Assembly (NCBI RefSeq): GCF_030247195.1
Contig: NC_080671.1
Location: 69,501,412-69,565,411 of the forward strand
DNA from: Topomyia yanbarensis
Lineage: Eukaryota; Arthropoda; Insecta; Diptera; Culicidae
Direction of reading: 5' to 3'
Length of the DNA: 64,000 bases
Positions 48,219 to 58,980 of this stretch are shown piece after piece (position 1 is the first letter of the stretch; each line of letters starts with the position of its first letter). A program made the position numbers and the translations under genes. The notes under the pieces are model-generated. The model did not search any database and was not told where the DNA came from. It worked only from the letters and a program-made list of their open reading frames with translations.

Positions 48219-50179
48219 TCAATATACCACCGAGTGCTCCTCCGACTGGCCCGCATTCAGGTGGTGCATCTGTATCGTACCCACCCGATTGTTGAGCCCA
48301 TCCGGCATTGGATTAATTGTGCCAGCGTGGGTTATAATAGTAACCGGGACCGTATGGTGTTGTGGTGGCAGGGGTCCAGTTGGGCCCGGGCCCGGCTGCT
48401 GCTGCTGTTGGTTTTCCGGGGGGCCCTGGGGGACCTGGGGCGGCCCCTGCTGTTGCACCGGATGCTGCTGCTGCGGCGGCGGCGGCGGATGTGATGTACG
48501 AGGAGAAGGCTGTGCTCGGCCCGTTGAGGGTGAGGATTGTTGTTGCTGCTGCTGCTGCTGCTGGGCCACCTGGTGGTGGAGGGCGAGTGCTGCCAATTGT
48601 TGGGGGTTTGGTGGGGGCAGATGCATCGGTGCGGAGATGTGGTGGTGCAGCTGGTGAGCCTGATGCTGATGGGGAATCGGAAGATGATGTATCTGAGATT
48701 TCTGTTCCATTTTCGGTTGAATGTGATGATGCTGCGATGGATGAGTATTGGAGATGATCGATGTGATTGTGGAGGTGGCCTGAGCCGGGGACGTCACCAC
48801 CGACGTTGGCTGAGATACTGTTTTTGGTTTTCAATTATATGTAGTTATGTTCAACAAAGTGAGTAATGGAGGAACAACGAGAGAAAGAGAAACGATCATT
48901 TAGTTCTTAGGGGGAAATTTCCTTGTAACTTTATACTGTTGGCACAGGCTACGGGTACAGCACCGCTGGACCGAGCGTTACAATAAAGTAGAAAAATATC
49001 ATCCATCTTTTCTTTTCGATTCACATTCAACCGAACCAATGGTCATTGGACTTCATATCAATATAGATATTAGGTAAGCACACTAGCATATAAGCAACAT
49101 GTTAATACGAGGATCCAATCTTCCAAAACTTTCACACTATACTATTTCTATCATGCGATGTTAGTACACAACTTTTAACCCCTATCACATGCATTCCAAA
49201 CTAATTCTAAGAGCACCGTGGTCCCTGCCTGAAACTACACATTCTGACGTTATTTGTCATCCTCAACTCCTCAAACACAAGGTTTATTTCGGACACAAAA
49301 CAAAGCTAAGCGAAGCCTTGGTGCTACGGAGTTAAAATAAAAGAGAAGAAATCTCGTAAAATAGACAGTAATTCTAAATTTCATTTAAAAAATCGAGTCA
49401 GAGTAGTTTCACTTTAATGCCTATAAAATCCACACCAAAATTACTGCAAAACTATCCTGACCCGGTTGTAAAAGCAAAATTCGCATAACTTTTGCTGATT
49501 CTATTGGTTACAATTACAAATACCTTACTCGATTTCATCTCTGGTTTGCTTTGTTTTTAACCGGACAGGTTCCGAACCCATCAAACCCAATGCAATAGAT
49601 ATATACCGACCAACTGACAAGCAAGTATTATCGCAATGGTTTTGGAAGACCGATCCGTGGTTAAACTGTTTGATTTTTCTACTTCATTGCAACATATGGT
49701 TAAACTAAGAAATTATCAACTAATCAAACTAATGCATTAGAACTCAACTCTAACTCTAAACGTTAGCATATCACACGGCGTTAACGAAAACAAGAAAAAT
49801 AATAGCGAGTAAAAAAAGGATACACTCACAGTACTCACCGGTGGACTTCGGTTCCACCTTGATGTGCGGCAACTTCGGTAGCACCGGTATGACCGCGTCC
49901 GGGTGCGTTTTCTTCATATGCCGCAGCATGTTGCCACGCTCAACGTACGACTTGCTGCACTGCGGGCAGTGATGATTCTTCTCCCCGGTATGAGATCGCT
50001 GATGGGACACCAGGTGACCCTTGCAGATAAAGTCCTTCGGGCACATGTCGCAGCGGAACGGCCGTTCCATCGGTTGTCCCTTGGTATGGCTACGCGCGTG
50101 GAACAGCAGGTTGCCCTTGAGCGGGAACGATTTACCGCACTCATCACACTGGAACGGACGCTCACCTGTGTGCGACCGG
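48219..50179 (-). CDS. crol: crooked legs (crol), last two coding exons
   Basis: A C2H2 zinc-finger transcription factor, ecdysone-regulated in Drosophila, acting in metamorphosis and cell adhesion/proliferation. Exon 49839-50179 encodes the last three fingers: FQCDECGKSFPLKGNLLFH, FRCDMCPKDFICKGHLVSHQ and HHCPQCSKSYVERGNMLRHM, then PHIKVEPKS. This order, with a long TKGQPMERP linker between the first two, matches my recollection of crol. A 1021-nt intron (donor GTGAGTAC, acceptor AAAAACAG) leads to exon 48219-48817, a Gln/His/Pro-rich tail ending EEHSVVY; fly crol ends in a similar HxVVY. The upstream fingers are not found through 64000, implying an intron longer than 13.8 kb. Confidence 0.88.
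48313..48809 (-). CDS. alternative-frame reading of the crol terminal exon (tandem acceptor)
   Basis: If splicing used the CTCAG acceptor 8 nt downstream of the main one, the exon would be read in another frame that stays open for about 165 codons. It would give an Ala/Pro/Gly-rich tail (SGSPAAPPHLRTDASAPTKP ... GPGYYYNPRWHN). The main frame is preferred because its C-terminus resembles fly crol. Both frames may be open merely because the exon is built of GC-rich triplet repeats. Confidence 0.3.
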
Positions 50180-50559
50180 CTGCTTGCGGTGCGCGGAAAC
50201 AGGAGATATGGAAATAGAAAACGCATTAGAAGCTGATTCGATGGGTTTGATTGCTGTCAATAATAATAACTAAACAATAATAAATTGCACTGTAAATATC
50301 ATCGTGCGAGTTTAAGAATTGTTCAGTGTCCTTACACAAAGACACTCTGGATCAAAATTTTACACCAAAATATCGATCAAGAACTTTTCGATTCAAGCTT
50401 TTTTTCAATCAGGAATCTTGTGAATCTACAAGTCTACAGACGTTCATATACCACGCGAACAAAAAAAACCTTCGTTTTCAACCCCTCCGTGAGCAAGCGT
50501 GGACAATTTATGTACATGATTCTTACGATGTCCACGTGGACTTCCCAAATTTGTTTTAC

Positions 50560-51970
50560 GGGTAGTAGTCAATGAGGTTGGATTTCCTTCCAACCTACGA
50601 TTTTGTTGACGATTGCCAAATACTACTTACTGGACTTTGCATCGGAACAATCTTTGACTTAATGCAACAAGCATTAAGAGCTGTCAAACAGTACTGTCGA
50701 CAAGTTAAATTATCAATTAACCCAAACAAAACGTCAATGATTCTTTTCACCAGGACAGGGTCGTCTATTGCAGTTTTTGATGCTGAGCTAAACTGCCGCT
50801 AGAAGCATAATTGTCCCATGTGTATAGGGATTCCCATAGCACATGAGACAGTTATGCTTCTAGCGGCAGTAAAGTGAGCAAATCAAGTCAAACACGTTGG
50901 AGTTATATTGGATTCCAAACTGAATTGAGTTCAGAATCAATAAAACGCGCATGGCCTTCGGGCAGTGCAGACAAACTTTTCGAAAGACCTGTGGTCTCAA
51001 ACCTAAATTAGATTTACACGACAATTGTACGTCCAATACTGTCATAATCTTAAAGGCTAAAATGCCTTGTGTGGTGACAAAGGGGAGAGGTTATGGCGGT
51101 CTAGTCAAAACTAAAAGATCTGCAAAGAAAGGCGCTCATGGCGTTCACTGGTGCTCTCACCATAACTCTCACACATACACCACAAACAAGAAGCGCTATC
51201 ATGTGCATAACGACTGCAGGGTCTTGGAACAGTAACCATATTGATCTTGCTACCAGTCATACACGACTGTGGTCACAAATGGTTATATGGGGTGAAGATA
51301 TTATTGCGCCCAGCGATGTTACACTCACATGTAGTTTTCCTTACATGACATTCCATGTGAAGATTCGCTCTCGAGAGCAGTGGTTGTCTGGCTATATGGA
51401 GAGATAACAACTGACGGTTCTCTGATACAGGGACGTGTCTACCGTCGTGGTATGAGATTGGAAAAATCTCACTCGCTAGGTAGTTACTGTACTGTATTCC
51501 AAGCAGATTATGTGCGCGGTACAGTCGACTCTTCGACAGAGCTTGTGCGGCAAAGTTATAAACTTCTGCTCCGATAGTCAGGCTGCAATCAAGGCCCTTA
51601 GCTCAGACGATTCACGGTCCAAACTAGTGGATGCGTGCCGATTCCAAATTGAATAACTAAGCATGAATGGACTTATGAATTTGCCAGGGCAAGTGCAGCG
51701 ATTGACTTCGTTGGCCCTGAGCCCGCCCTACCAATTTCGACAAGTATAAGAGAAAAAATGCGGTCCTGGGTTTCGTCCGCGCAGAAATCTACAAACGTGT
51801 CTCCAAACAAAAACGTTTCTAGAACAACCGTGCCCAGTGATTTCGAAAAATCTCCTACATTTTTAGATACTCCACTGAGAGCTTTAACCGGCCACTGCAA
51901 ACTCCATTACCACATGGCAACTGTTCAGTACGCAAATGCCGTGTCAAATAAACGTATGAAAAAAAAACTG
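50560..51970 (+). pseudogene. LOA-type LINE fragment, second copy
   Basis: Frames in order: RT block DFVDDCQILLTGLCIGTIFD (the usual ADD changed to VDD) and VKLSINPNKTSMILF; thumb MAFGQCRQTFRKTCGLKPK; RNase H TTDGSLIQG and LEKSHSLGSYCTVFQAD; tail ALTGHCKLHYHMATVQ. The same order and wording occur at 14.5-16.3 kb, so it is the same family. Stops, shifts and a 79-bp palindrome interrupt it. Confidence 0.8.
50792..50870. mobile_element. 79-bp near-perfect palindrome inserted in the LINE
   Basis: ACTGCCGCTAGAAGCATAA at the left end is repeated inverted at the right end (TTATGCTTCTAGCGGCAGT). Even the centre (TATAGGGATTCCCATA) pairs, leaving essentially no loop. Reverse-transcriptase coding reads up to and beyond it, so it is an insertion. 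TAAA stands at both edges. Confidence 0.85.
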
Positions 51971-52109
51971 CACCGTGCGCTTAGTTATTTTCGTGTGATC
52001 TTTGTTGGTCCGACTACGGAACCTCATATCATGTGATATGTAACTGGCCAGGAGTAGCGTAATTGCGATTTCGAGTCTTCGGTCATCCTTACATAGACGA
52101 CACCGATTT

Positions 52110-52290
52110 TAGGTGACTGATACTCAGAGACGGTTGTATACCATTCCCCCGAAAGCCATTTCCCAGAAAGCTATTCCCCAGAATGTACCATTCCCCAGAA
52201 AGACATTTCCCAGAATGTACCAATCCCTAGAAAACCATTATCCAGAATGCCCCATTCCCCAGAAAAGTTATGGTTTTTATTTATTAGGCC
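52110..52290. repeat. CATTCCCCAGAA short tandem repeats
   Basis: The word TTCCCCAGAA and close variants recur about every 18-22 bp, for example CCATTCCCCAGAAAG and TTCCCAGAATGTACC. The inverted counterpart lies at 58560-58970. Confidence 0.85.
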
Positions 52291-52420
52291 ATTACAAATC
52301 TTTTTTAAAAATTATGTCCAAGTACAAATTTTTTTCTGAAGGGGGGGGGGGGGGCAAACAAAAAATAAATATTTATTTTAATAAACACAAATTTTTTTTT
52401 CTTTTTACATCTTCTTTCGA
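52270..52420. repeat. G-tract repeat related to 57240-57360
   Basis: GGCCATTACAAATCTTTTTT, then AAAAATTATGTCC, leads to a run of 16 or so G. The reverse complement of the same phrases occurs at 57240-57360. Confidence 0.65.
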
Positions 52421-52429
52421 TTGTTCTCG

Positions 52430-53500
52430 TGGACGTTTCCGCAGGGTGATTTCGGGTTGAGCTATTTGTTTTACTAGAAAAATTCAAGCAAACATTACTG
52501 AATCAATCAAAAGTTCACATAGGAAAGGGATGCTAAAGTTTTCGTTTTAAATAATTTTCCGAACAGTGCAATTTCTAAATTCCCAATAAAAGCTTGAAAG
52601 TTCTCTATGAACTTAATGTAAACATTTAAGAGTACATTGAGATATTAACTTTTGGTTGGTTGAATAGTTTTCGTTCCGTTGTGGCGGCACAAGGACCGAC
52701 TGTACACACAAGGCATGAAAATCGGTCAAAGGTTTTTCATATAAGGAAGACTGTGCAATCACTCTGAAACTCGACTTTTTAAGCTGCACCCGGAGTGTCG
52801 AGTGTCATATACCACTAGATTCAGTTCGTCGATATCTGAAAATGTCTGTATGTTTTATAGTATGGTTAAATAGCTTCAAAACTGCATTGGCCCTAGGTGG
52901 GACTTTTTTGTGCCTAACCACTACTAACAGTCCTCACTTTTCTTCCTTCCTTTTGTTCCACGAGACTGCATCGAAGCGTTATATCGTGGGGAGGCTGATT
53001 CAGTCTTAAGACAAAATGATACATTAGAGCGGTTTAGCTCCGAACACATATCCGGCTAATCGCAGTGGTGAACTTCCGTTAGCCATTTGGCACCCGTTTT
53101 TGTGAACCATTTACTTCCTGTTTTCGCGAGCCATCTCAATACCTCGTCGGAAGTTCTCCCAATACCGATGCCTGTTGCGCGAGTCATTTAGCTCCCAGTT
53201 TTGTCGCAATCTTCTCGCATAGTCCATAAATCCTACTCAAAGGGCCAACCAGTACTTGGCGAGGACGGTTCGGCGATACCGGATGGAGCGTAGCTTCTGG
53301 TTCGCTGCTTCCGGTTCGTTGAAAACTCGACGACCCACCGCTGGTGCTTCACTCGACCTACTCGATCTTGTCCCTGACGGTGAAACTAGTCTGCTCACAT
53401 GCTTCGGTCCAGCGATTTCCGCTGGTTCGTGGTGCCCAGTACACTGGCGCCTCAAGCAAAGCTGTGGTTGCTCTCACAGCCTTCCCCTTAACATAATCGT
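52430..53500. other. unassigned DNA, possible LINE 3' region
   Basis: Lies downstream of the R1-type reverse transcriptase on the minus strand and may be its C-terminal or 3' UTR sequence. A minus-strand frame at 53237-53455 is Arg/Ser-rich with no motif I recognise. 52430-52980 is AT-rich and featureless. Confidence 0.3.
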
Positions 53501-54505
53501 CGTGACTTTAAAAGTTCAAGTCGATGATATATTTTCCGACCGCGCTGTCTTTCGGCTGCTAGTCATCACCAACTCTGTTTAATGATGGGCAATCGTCTCC
53601 GTGTCGAGTGTCTCCTCTTCTAGCGATTGTCCGATTACTTGGAACACCACATCATCCGTGAAGCCGAAAATCGTTATATCTCTGGGAAGGTTCTGCTTCA
53701 ATACTCCATCGTACACTGCGTTCCACAGCGTCGAGTCGAGGAACGTCAGTTGTAGTTGTGATTCCCCCTTATCTGTCTCGTAGATCAGTGTTCGGTACTG
53801 AAAGTAGCTCTATAATATCCTGCAGAGTTACTCATGCTGTACAGCGAATGGGCGATTGCTTCCCAGCTAGTACTATTGAAGCATTCTTCACACCTAAGGG
53901 AACCACCACGCAAAAAAGATATCCTTATCTCTGCTGTCTCCACAGCTCCCACAACCGTTTGGATGGATTTCACTGTAGACCTGCTTATAAGGAAGCCGAA
54001 TTACATGAGATGCCGTTCTCACGGTCCGCGTACTTCGTTAGCTTGTTCAGGATTACTTTTTCTCTCTAACATTACCAAGGGATATATTGACTACGCTGAA
54101 AGATTTCCATGTTGTCCCGGCATCGGAAGCAACATCAGCTTTTGTCGCTTCCAATTATCGGATCGCTTTGAACATATCCGGGCTCTTATGTATCGCTTCA
54201 CTTTTATGGCTTTCGCCATCTCGATAAGTTGTTTGTTGGTAAATCGATCTTCATCTTTGTGATCATCCTCCTCACTGTACAGCGTAAATAGATTCATGTT
54301 GTGGGGGAAAACCTTTCGATGGTGACCTCCATCTTTTCCGGGCACCTTTCAGGTGGTGCAACTGAGCCTTTTATCTTTGTTATGCCAACTTTGTAGGTCT
54401 CTCCTAAAGAAATTCGCGTTGGCTTTGTGGCAACGCTTTCTTGTACAGCTTGACTGCTTTGTTGAGAGCGGTTCTTGCAGCTCGCTTCCCTCGAGCTTTC
54501 TGACT
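53500..54505 (-). pseudogene. R1-clade LINE reverse transcriptase, decayed
   Basis: Minus-strand blocks in order: linker ALNKAVKLYKKALPQSQ (about 54500-54430); KIKGSVAPPERCPEKMEVTI; DEDRFTNKQLIEMAKAIKVK then WKRQKLMLLPMPGQ (54345-54091); SWEAIAHSLYSM (about 53870); STLWNAVYDGVLKQNLPRDI and GFTDDVV (53770-53600), where the catalytic ADD reads TDD. These are the known R1-type reverse-transcriptase blocks, with deletions and shifts. The matching endonuclease lies beyond the nested element at 55650-56220. Confidence 0.7.
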
Positions 54506-54509
54506 TCTT

Positions 54510-55640
54510 TTTTAATTTTAAATATATTTGACACGGCACAATGCGTGAGCACAACTGAGCCGTGGAGCGCACCTTGGGGGTCATTTGGTCCGTCTTCTCT
54601 CGCGTTTTCGTTTACGTCCATGTCATCATCGGTACTGCATTCATCTTGCTCATCGTCGGATGTTCTTATTTGTTGTTTGTGCTTACGGGTCGCTATTGTA
54701 AATCCTTCTTCATCGGTATTAGATTCCTTATTGGTGGTGTTGGTTGTTGGTTTGGAAACATTTGCTGTAATCGTTGTTACTTCGATGTTGGTAATGGCAG
54801 TTGGTTTAGTGGTACTGGGGCCGATCGTTGTTGGGTGTTTGTGAATTTCCGGTCTGCAGTCTTTGGTTTACCAACTGGTTGTGGTTTAACATACGATGAT
54901 TGTATACCGGCTTTGGTCGTATCAGGTGGAATATCTTTAGCAGTCTCTGCGCAAGGTTTCCCGTGGTGTAGCGGATGATCACAATAGGAATCTGTCCTGG
55001 GTGCGTGACTAGTGTTCGTTGAGAATATTCAACACCATGAGGTGATTTGCATGTGAAAGTCAAGTAAGAGGGAATAGGTTTTGTCGGACGCATTCTCACC
55101 ACACGAACTCCGTTGCGGAGTCTTGGGAAGTAGTTCCTCCAACTATCTTCCTTAACACTATTCACCTCTCCGTATTTTGACAGGATTTGTTTGATAGCAA
55201 AGGAACTAGTACGTGGTGCCAGGTCATGTATCTTTATTTCAATGCTGTCAACATCTATATACGTTGGGATACTGTATAAAATGTTATTACATTCGATGAT
55301 GTGTTTCATGTTGTTCTGGGAGGCGAATGATTCTGATTGACTAATATTTTTTAACATATTCAGTACCGCATGACGTAAATGGTGGAATTGCACCGCATAA
55401 AGTACCGTAAGCTACGTTGAACTTCAAGTTCACCTTCAACATTTGCTCCCCTTCATGAATTGATGGTATTACAGGATATTTCGTGTAGTCAACAGCAACA
55501 CAGTTTGCCCGCATCGTGATATACTTTTGCTTGGCATTATCACTCATTGTTTGTTCACGTATCACACACTAGGCAGAAGGAATCAATTTTTGCCAAGCGT
55601 CGCGCGGATAAATTTGATTACTTGCCCTGCTATTGCAGCG
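54510..55640 (-). pseudogene. gag-like ORF1 retroposon, nearly full length, nested in the R1 LINE
   Basis: The start is MSDNAKQKYITMRANCVAVD at about 55547. After a deletion/shift the second frame (55393-54806) reads IEIKIHDLAPRTSSFAIKQI and RNYFPRLRNGVRVVRMRPTK, an RRM-like RNA-binding region, then SYLTFTCKSPHGVEYSQRTL. A frameshift at HPGQIP hides the expected zinc knuckle; the tail DMDVNENAREDGPNDPQGA follows. The 3' end has the CACGGC...GCCGTG hairpin and an A-rich tail (plus 54505-54535). No reverse transcriptase belongs to it. Confidence 0.75.
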
Positions 55641-55649
55641 GAGCGATTT

Positions 55650-56260
55650 CTAGCTTCTGAACTGAGCGAGATGAGAAACCGAAGTGATCTCCGACTTCTT
55701 CTCCAAGCTCGGAGGCAACTTATACGTAGATCGATAATCGTCGTATTGCACCCGGCGACCGTTTCTCAGTTTCCCATCCCTTGGTATGGTCGTATTACAC
55801 GCCTTTGTTAGTAGTGCCGTGAACTCGTTCGCATTTAGGTTGAAGAGGATACCCTTAAATTCAAGTTCTTCGACGGACACGTTCCTGTGAAAAATCGCTG
55901 TTTTCCATCTTCACTCGTTTATATATCTCCTACATATTCATATTCATGTGTAGTTCATAGTCCTGTTATCAATGATGTACCAAATCGCTTGGTGGTCGCT
56001 GTGGATATATCCTCGCACACTTTTCAGTCCATCTTTCCGGTTACTCCAAGGCTACAAAAATTGACATCGATAATGGATTCCCGGTTCTTCCTGCGGTAAG
56101 TGCCGATGATACCATTATTTGTAAGATCTATATTTAGTTTTGCTAGAGCATTCTTGATCGCTGATGGCCAGACAAAGTTTTTTTGATTCCAGCGTCTATC
56201 TCGAAAATTTCGCATGTTTCTGGTTCTTGGAATATTTCAGAATTAATGTCTCTTCGAGTT
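55650..56260 (-). pseudogene. R1-clade LINE endonuclease, C-terminal part
   Basis: Frames read NALAKLNIDLTNN, then RESIIDVNFCSLGVTGKMDW (the S-x-IDVxF block near the end of AP-endonuclease domains), a shift, and VSVEELEFKGILFNLNANEF, TKACNTTIPRDGKLRNGRR. In R1-type ORF2 this block directly precedes the ALNKAVKL linker found at 54500, so the two belong to one element. Confidence 0.65.
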
Positions 56261-57239
56261 CTTGGAAAACGGCTTATTCGATTTTCACAAGCTTAGCCTT
56301 AAATGGAAGGTTTAGTAGCAGATTTTGATCTGATCAAGTTCATAAGACTCGCACATATGGCTGCGGATATACGGTATGAATACTACGATCCCATATGAAA
56401 TTTTTAAATGTCAAAAACCTTTCGGTAAAGCTCATGTATATTGAATATTGAACCACATATAAATCTCCAGGAGTTTGATTTGACTTCAGATTGTTTCCTT
56501 ATCGAAATTATTTTCGAATGCAACGATCGATTATGTCTCTATCGACTGTTGCGTTTAAAATGGAATCGATTCAGAAGTCGGTCTGTATTAGCCTTTCCAT
56601 GAGATCCCGAGCAAAGTCCAACATCAAAATTACAGCAAATAGACAACATATTTTGATATCAAGCATCAAATTGAAATCTTATTTTGATATCAGTTTAAAC
56701 TTTTTCAGATATAACATCATATTTTGATCTCATTTTGATGTGCTTACATTTTTAGAAAAAAATGTTTGTTTCTATTTCATCAAATTGATTACTTATTTTG
56801 TTATCAATGAAATATTTCACCATCTCAATGAGTTTTCAATTTGCTTTCACTGATAGCATGAATAGTTTTCTGTTTGATGTCATAGTGCAATTTTTCTGCT
56901 TTCGATTTTGATCTTTTAACCGTTAAAACGACCAAAATGATAACAACCTGAGCAATCATTCCCTACTACATCACAACACCAAGTTTAGTTCTCAATTTGT
57001 TATCAGACTCTGCTCGGGATGTTTGTTTGATAATACACAGATGGGTCCTTCCTTCCGCGACCAGCAAACGTTTCATTTGGTGTTGGACTGGATCGATGAT
57101 CTCTTTTAAACTTCACATTTACCCGAGAATGGTCAAAATAAAAATTATCATGGGATGGTAATTTCTAAAACTACCATAATAGTTTTCAGTTACGAAAAGC
57201 AAAACTCTATGGAAGCTATTGTTGTTCTATAAAACGTGA
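56261..57239. repeat. TTTTGATATCA-rich AT DNA
   Basis: From 56490 to 56930 the words TTTTGATATCA, ATCAAATTGA and TTTTGATCTCATTTTGATG recur in both orientations. Likely a MITE interior; termini not found. No gene. Confidence 0.35.
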
Positions 57240-57360
57240 CAATTTTTTGAATTCTGGTTAATTTAAAAAAATTATTTGCCCCCTGATTTTTTTCAGCGAT
57301 TTTGAAGGGGGGGTGACATAATTTTTAAAAAATATTTGTAATGGCCTTATTTGTGGTTAA
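57240..57360. repeat. inverse copy of the 52270 G-tract repeat
   Basis: Shares, in reverse complement, GGCCATTACAAATATTTTTT and AAAAATTATGTCACCCCCCC with 52270-52360. Confidence 0.65.
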
Positions 57361-57399
57361 GCCAAAGGTTTACGCATAGCTAATTAAAGAAACTTATGC

Positions 57400-57800
57400 G
57401 GTGTTAAGCTGCTGAGGATGTACTGTCGAAAGCGGCGGCCTCTCGCAAGCAAACCTGTTATCCTCTCGTATAGCCGGTTTACTCGAACATAGGACTTGGT
57501 TCCTTCTTTCAAACATGAGTAGTTCTTTGAATTTAGTACGCCAAGCAACTCTTGCACGCAAACTTGTGATCTTTTCGTCTGCCCGGTTTATTCAAACATA
57601 GATGTTGATTTCTTCTTTGGAGCGTTGGTTGAATTCATATTAAAATCGAAATGAATGCATATTTTGACAAATGGTTTCGTGGGTTTTTAGAGCATTTATT
57701 TTTCTTTTGTATTGGGAATGTTTCGTACGCAAATGTACAATTCACCCGATTGCTCGGTTTACTCAAATAGGTTGCACTAAATACATTCGAAAGTATTTTC
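57400..57800. repeat. three degenerate GCCGGTTTACTCAAACATAG units
   Basis: AGCCGGTTTACTCGAACATA (57471), GCCCGGTTTATTCAAACATA (57581) and GCTCGGTTTACTCAAATAGG (57752) head similar stretches with preceding CGCAAACTTGTGATC-like phrases. The same phrase, GCCCGGTATACTCAAACATA, lies in both arms of the foldback element at 10200 and 10430. Confidence 0.6.
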
Positions 57801-58019
57801 ATACCTTACGCCAAATGGTACTTATAGCACAGAGTTACAGACATAATACTCGACAACAATTATTCATCAATGTTAGCGATCATTTGAATTGAATATATTA
57901 TTAGTTGGGACTGTTATCGCATCTGCGATTATGGCGCCACTGACATATGCGCAAGTATACGGGGATATACCAATTGCTCCTGGGCCTGAGGGTTGACTAA
58001 TTTGTAAATGATTGGTTAG

Positions 58020-58110
58020 AACCGTGTATAAAAGGTGTAGCTAGTGTTTTGGCCGAATTGGCGCAACGATATTTTTGCGAGGAGCCGCCGCTTTCGACGG
58101 CTTATCCGTA
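58020..58110 (+). promoter_or_regulatory. TATA-like promoter, perhaps of a solo LTR or decayed gene
   Basis: GTGTATAAAAGGTG at about 58024 is a strong TATA-box match, and GGCGCAACGATATTTTTGCG lies about 35 bp on. The downstream ORF is short and unrecognised. It may be a relic of a retrotransposon LTR; I could not find paired LTR ends. Confidence 0.3.
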
Positions 58111-58240
58111 CCAGCTTAACATCGTGCATCATGCATCAGTTCCTTGACTTAGGTAATGTACAAAGTTTTCGTTTCGTCACACAACCTTACTTACATAACA
58201 CTGTTACATTCTTTTGGATCCTAGGAAGGGGGCTACCCTA

Positions 58241-58540
58241 GAGGCAGATCACTTGTGATGCATTTTTAAAAATCAGCGAAATTAAATGCATTTATTTCCA
58301 TCAAAATAGAAATTCATAATGTAGTTTGCGTTGCGTGCAATGTTTTTGTGTTGCGTGCAATGTTGTTTGTGTTACGTGTAAGACGTTAAAACCATACAGA
58401 AAAACTAGCCCTACATTTAACAAAACGTCGAACAAAGTGGATCAGCGTAGGACGTTTGTTAGACAAACTTTTCTGCGAGGCAGTGCAAAAATGGAAATTA
58501 AACGCATTTTAAATGAACTTATGAGCATTGGTTCATTCTG
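58241..58540. mobile_element. MITE of the GGGGCAGATCAC family, inverted relative to 24050
   Basis: Begins CTAGAGGCAGATCACTTGTG and carries AATTTCGCTGATTTTTAAA in inverse, TTGCGTGCAATG repeats, and GTCGAACAAAGTGGATCAGC, matching the 24050-24350 copy in reverse. The far end is indistinct. Confidence 0.65.
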
Positions 58541-58549
58541 GGTATAGTT

Positions 58550-58980
58550 TTCTGGAGAATAGTTCTTTCTGGGGAAAACACTTCGGTATTTTAGCTTCTG
58601 TGGAATGATTTTTCGGGAAAGTTAGCTATTCTTTATTTGAATTCGGAATAAATAATGTCATCCTAACTTCCGGTTTCAACACAATGCAAATCATTCCAAA
58701 TGTGACCGAATCGAAGAATGTCGTTCGATGGAAATGAGAACGAGTAGTACGTTTGAAAAGATCAAATCTATAAAAAAAGTTAAACTTTTCTGGGGAATGA
58801 CTTTCTGGGAAATGGTGCATTCTGGTGTATGGAATTCTGGGGAATGGTACATTCTAGGAAATGACTTTCTGGGGAATAGTACATTCTGGGGAATGATATT
58901 CTGGGGAGTGGAATTCTGGGGAATGGCTTTCTGGGGAATGATTTTCGGGGGAATAGTATACAATCCTCAGAGACATACAT
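58550..58980. repeat. TTCTGGGGAATG short tandem repeats
   Basis: TTCTGGGGAATG and variants repeat about every 18-22 bp, the reverse complement of the array at 52110-52290. CTCAGAGAC words stand near the outer edges of both arrays. Frames through it translate to repetitive PRKSFPR-type peptides and are not genes. Confidence 0.85.

Noticed and set aside
48178..48866. Plus-strand ORFs of 109-159 codons opposite the crol exon
   Set aside because: Cys/Gly- or Ala/Gly-rich translations of the complementary triplet repeats; no homology, and the minus strand has the splice sites and conserved ending.
49903..50236. Plus- and minus-strand frames overlapping the zinc-finger exon
   Set aside because: Shadows of the C2H2 frame; only the frame with three complete C-x2-C...H-x3-4-H fingers is credible.
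52113..52460. ORF translating to repeated PRK/PQN peptides
   Set aside because: Product of the TTCCCCAGAA tandem repeat; the inverted array at 58.6-59 kb gives the same peptide pattern.
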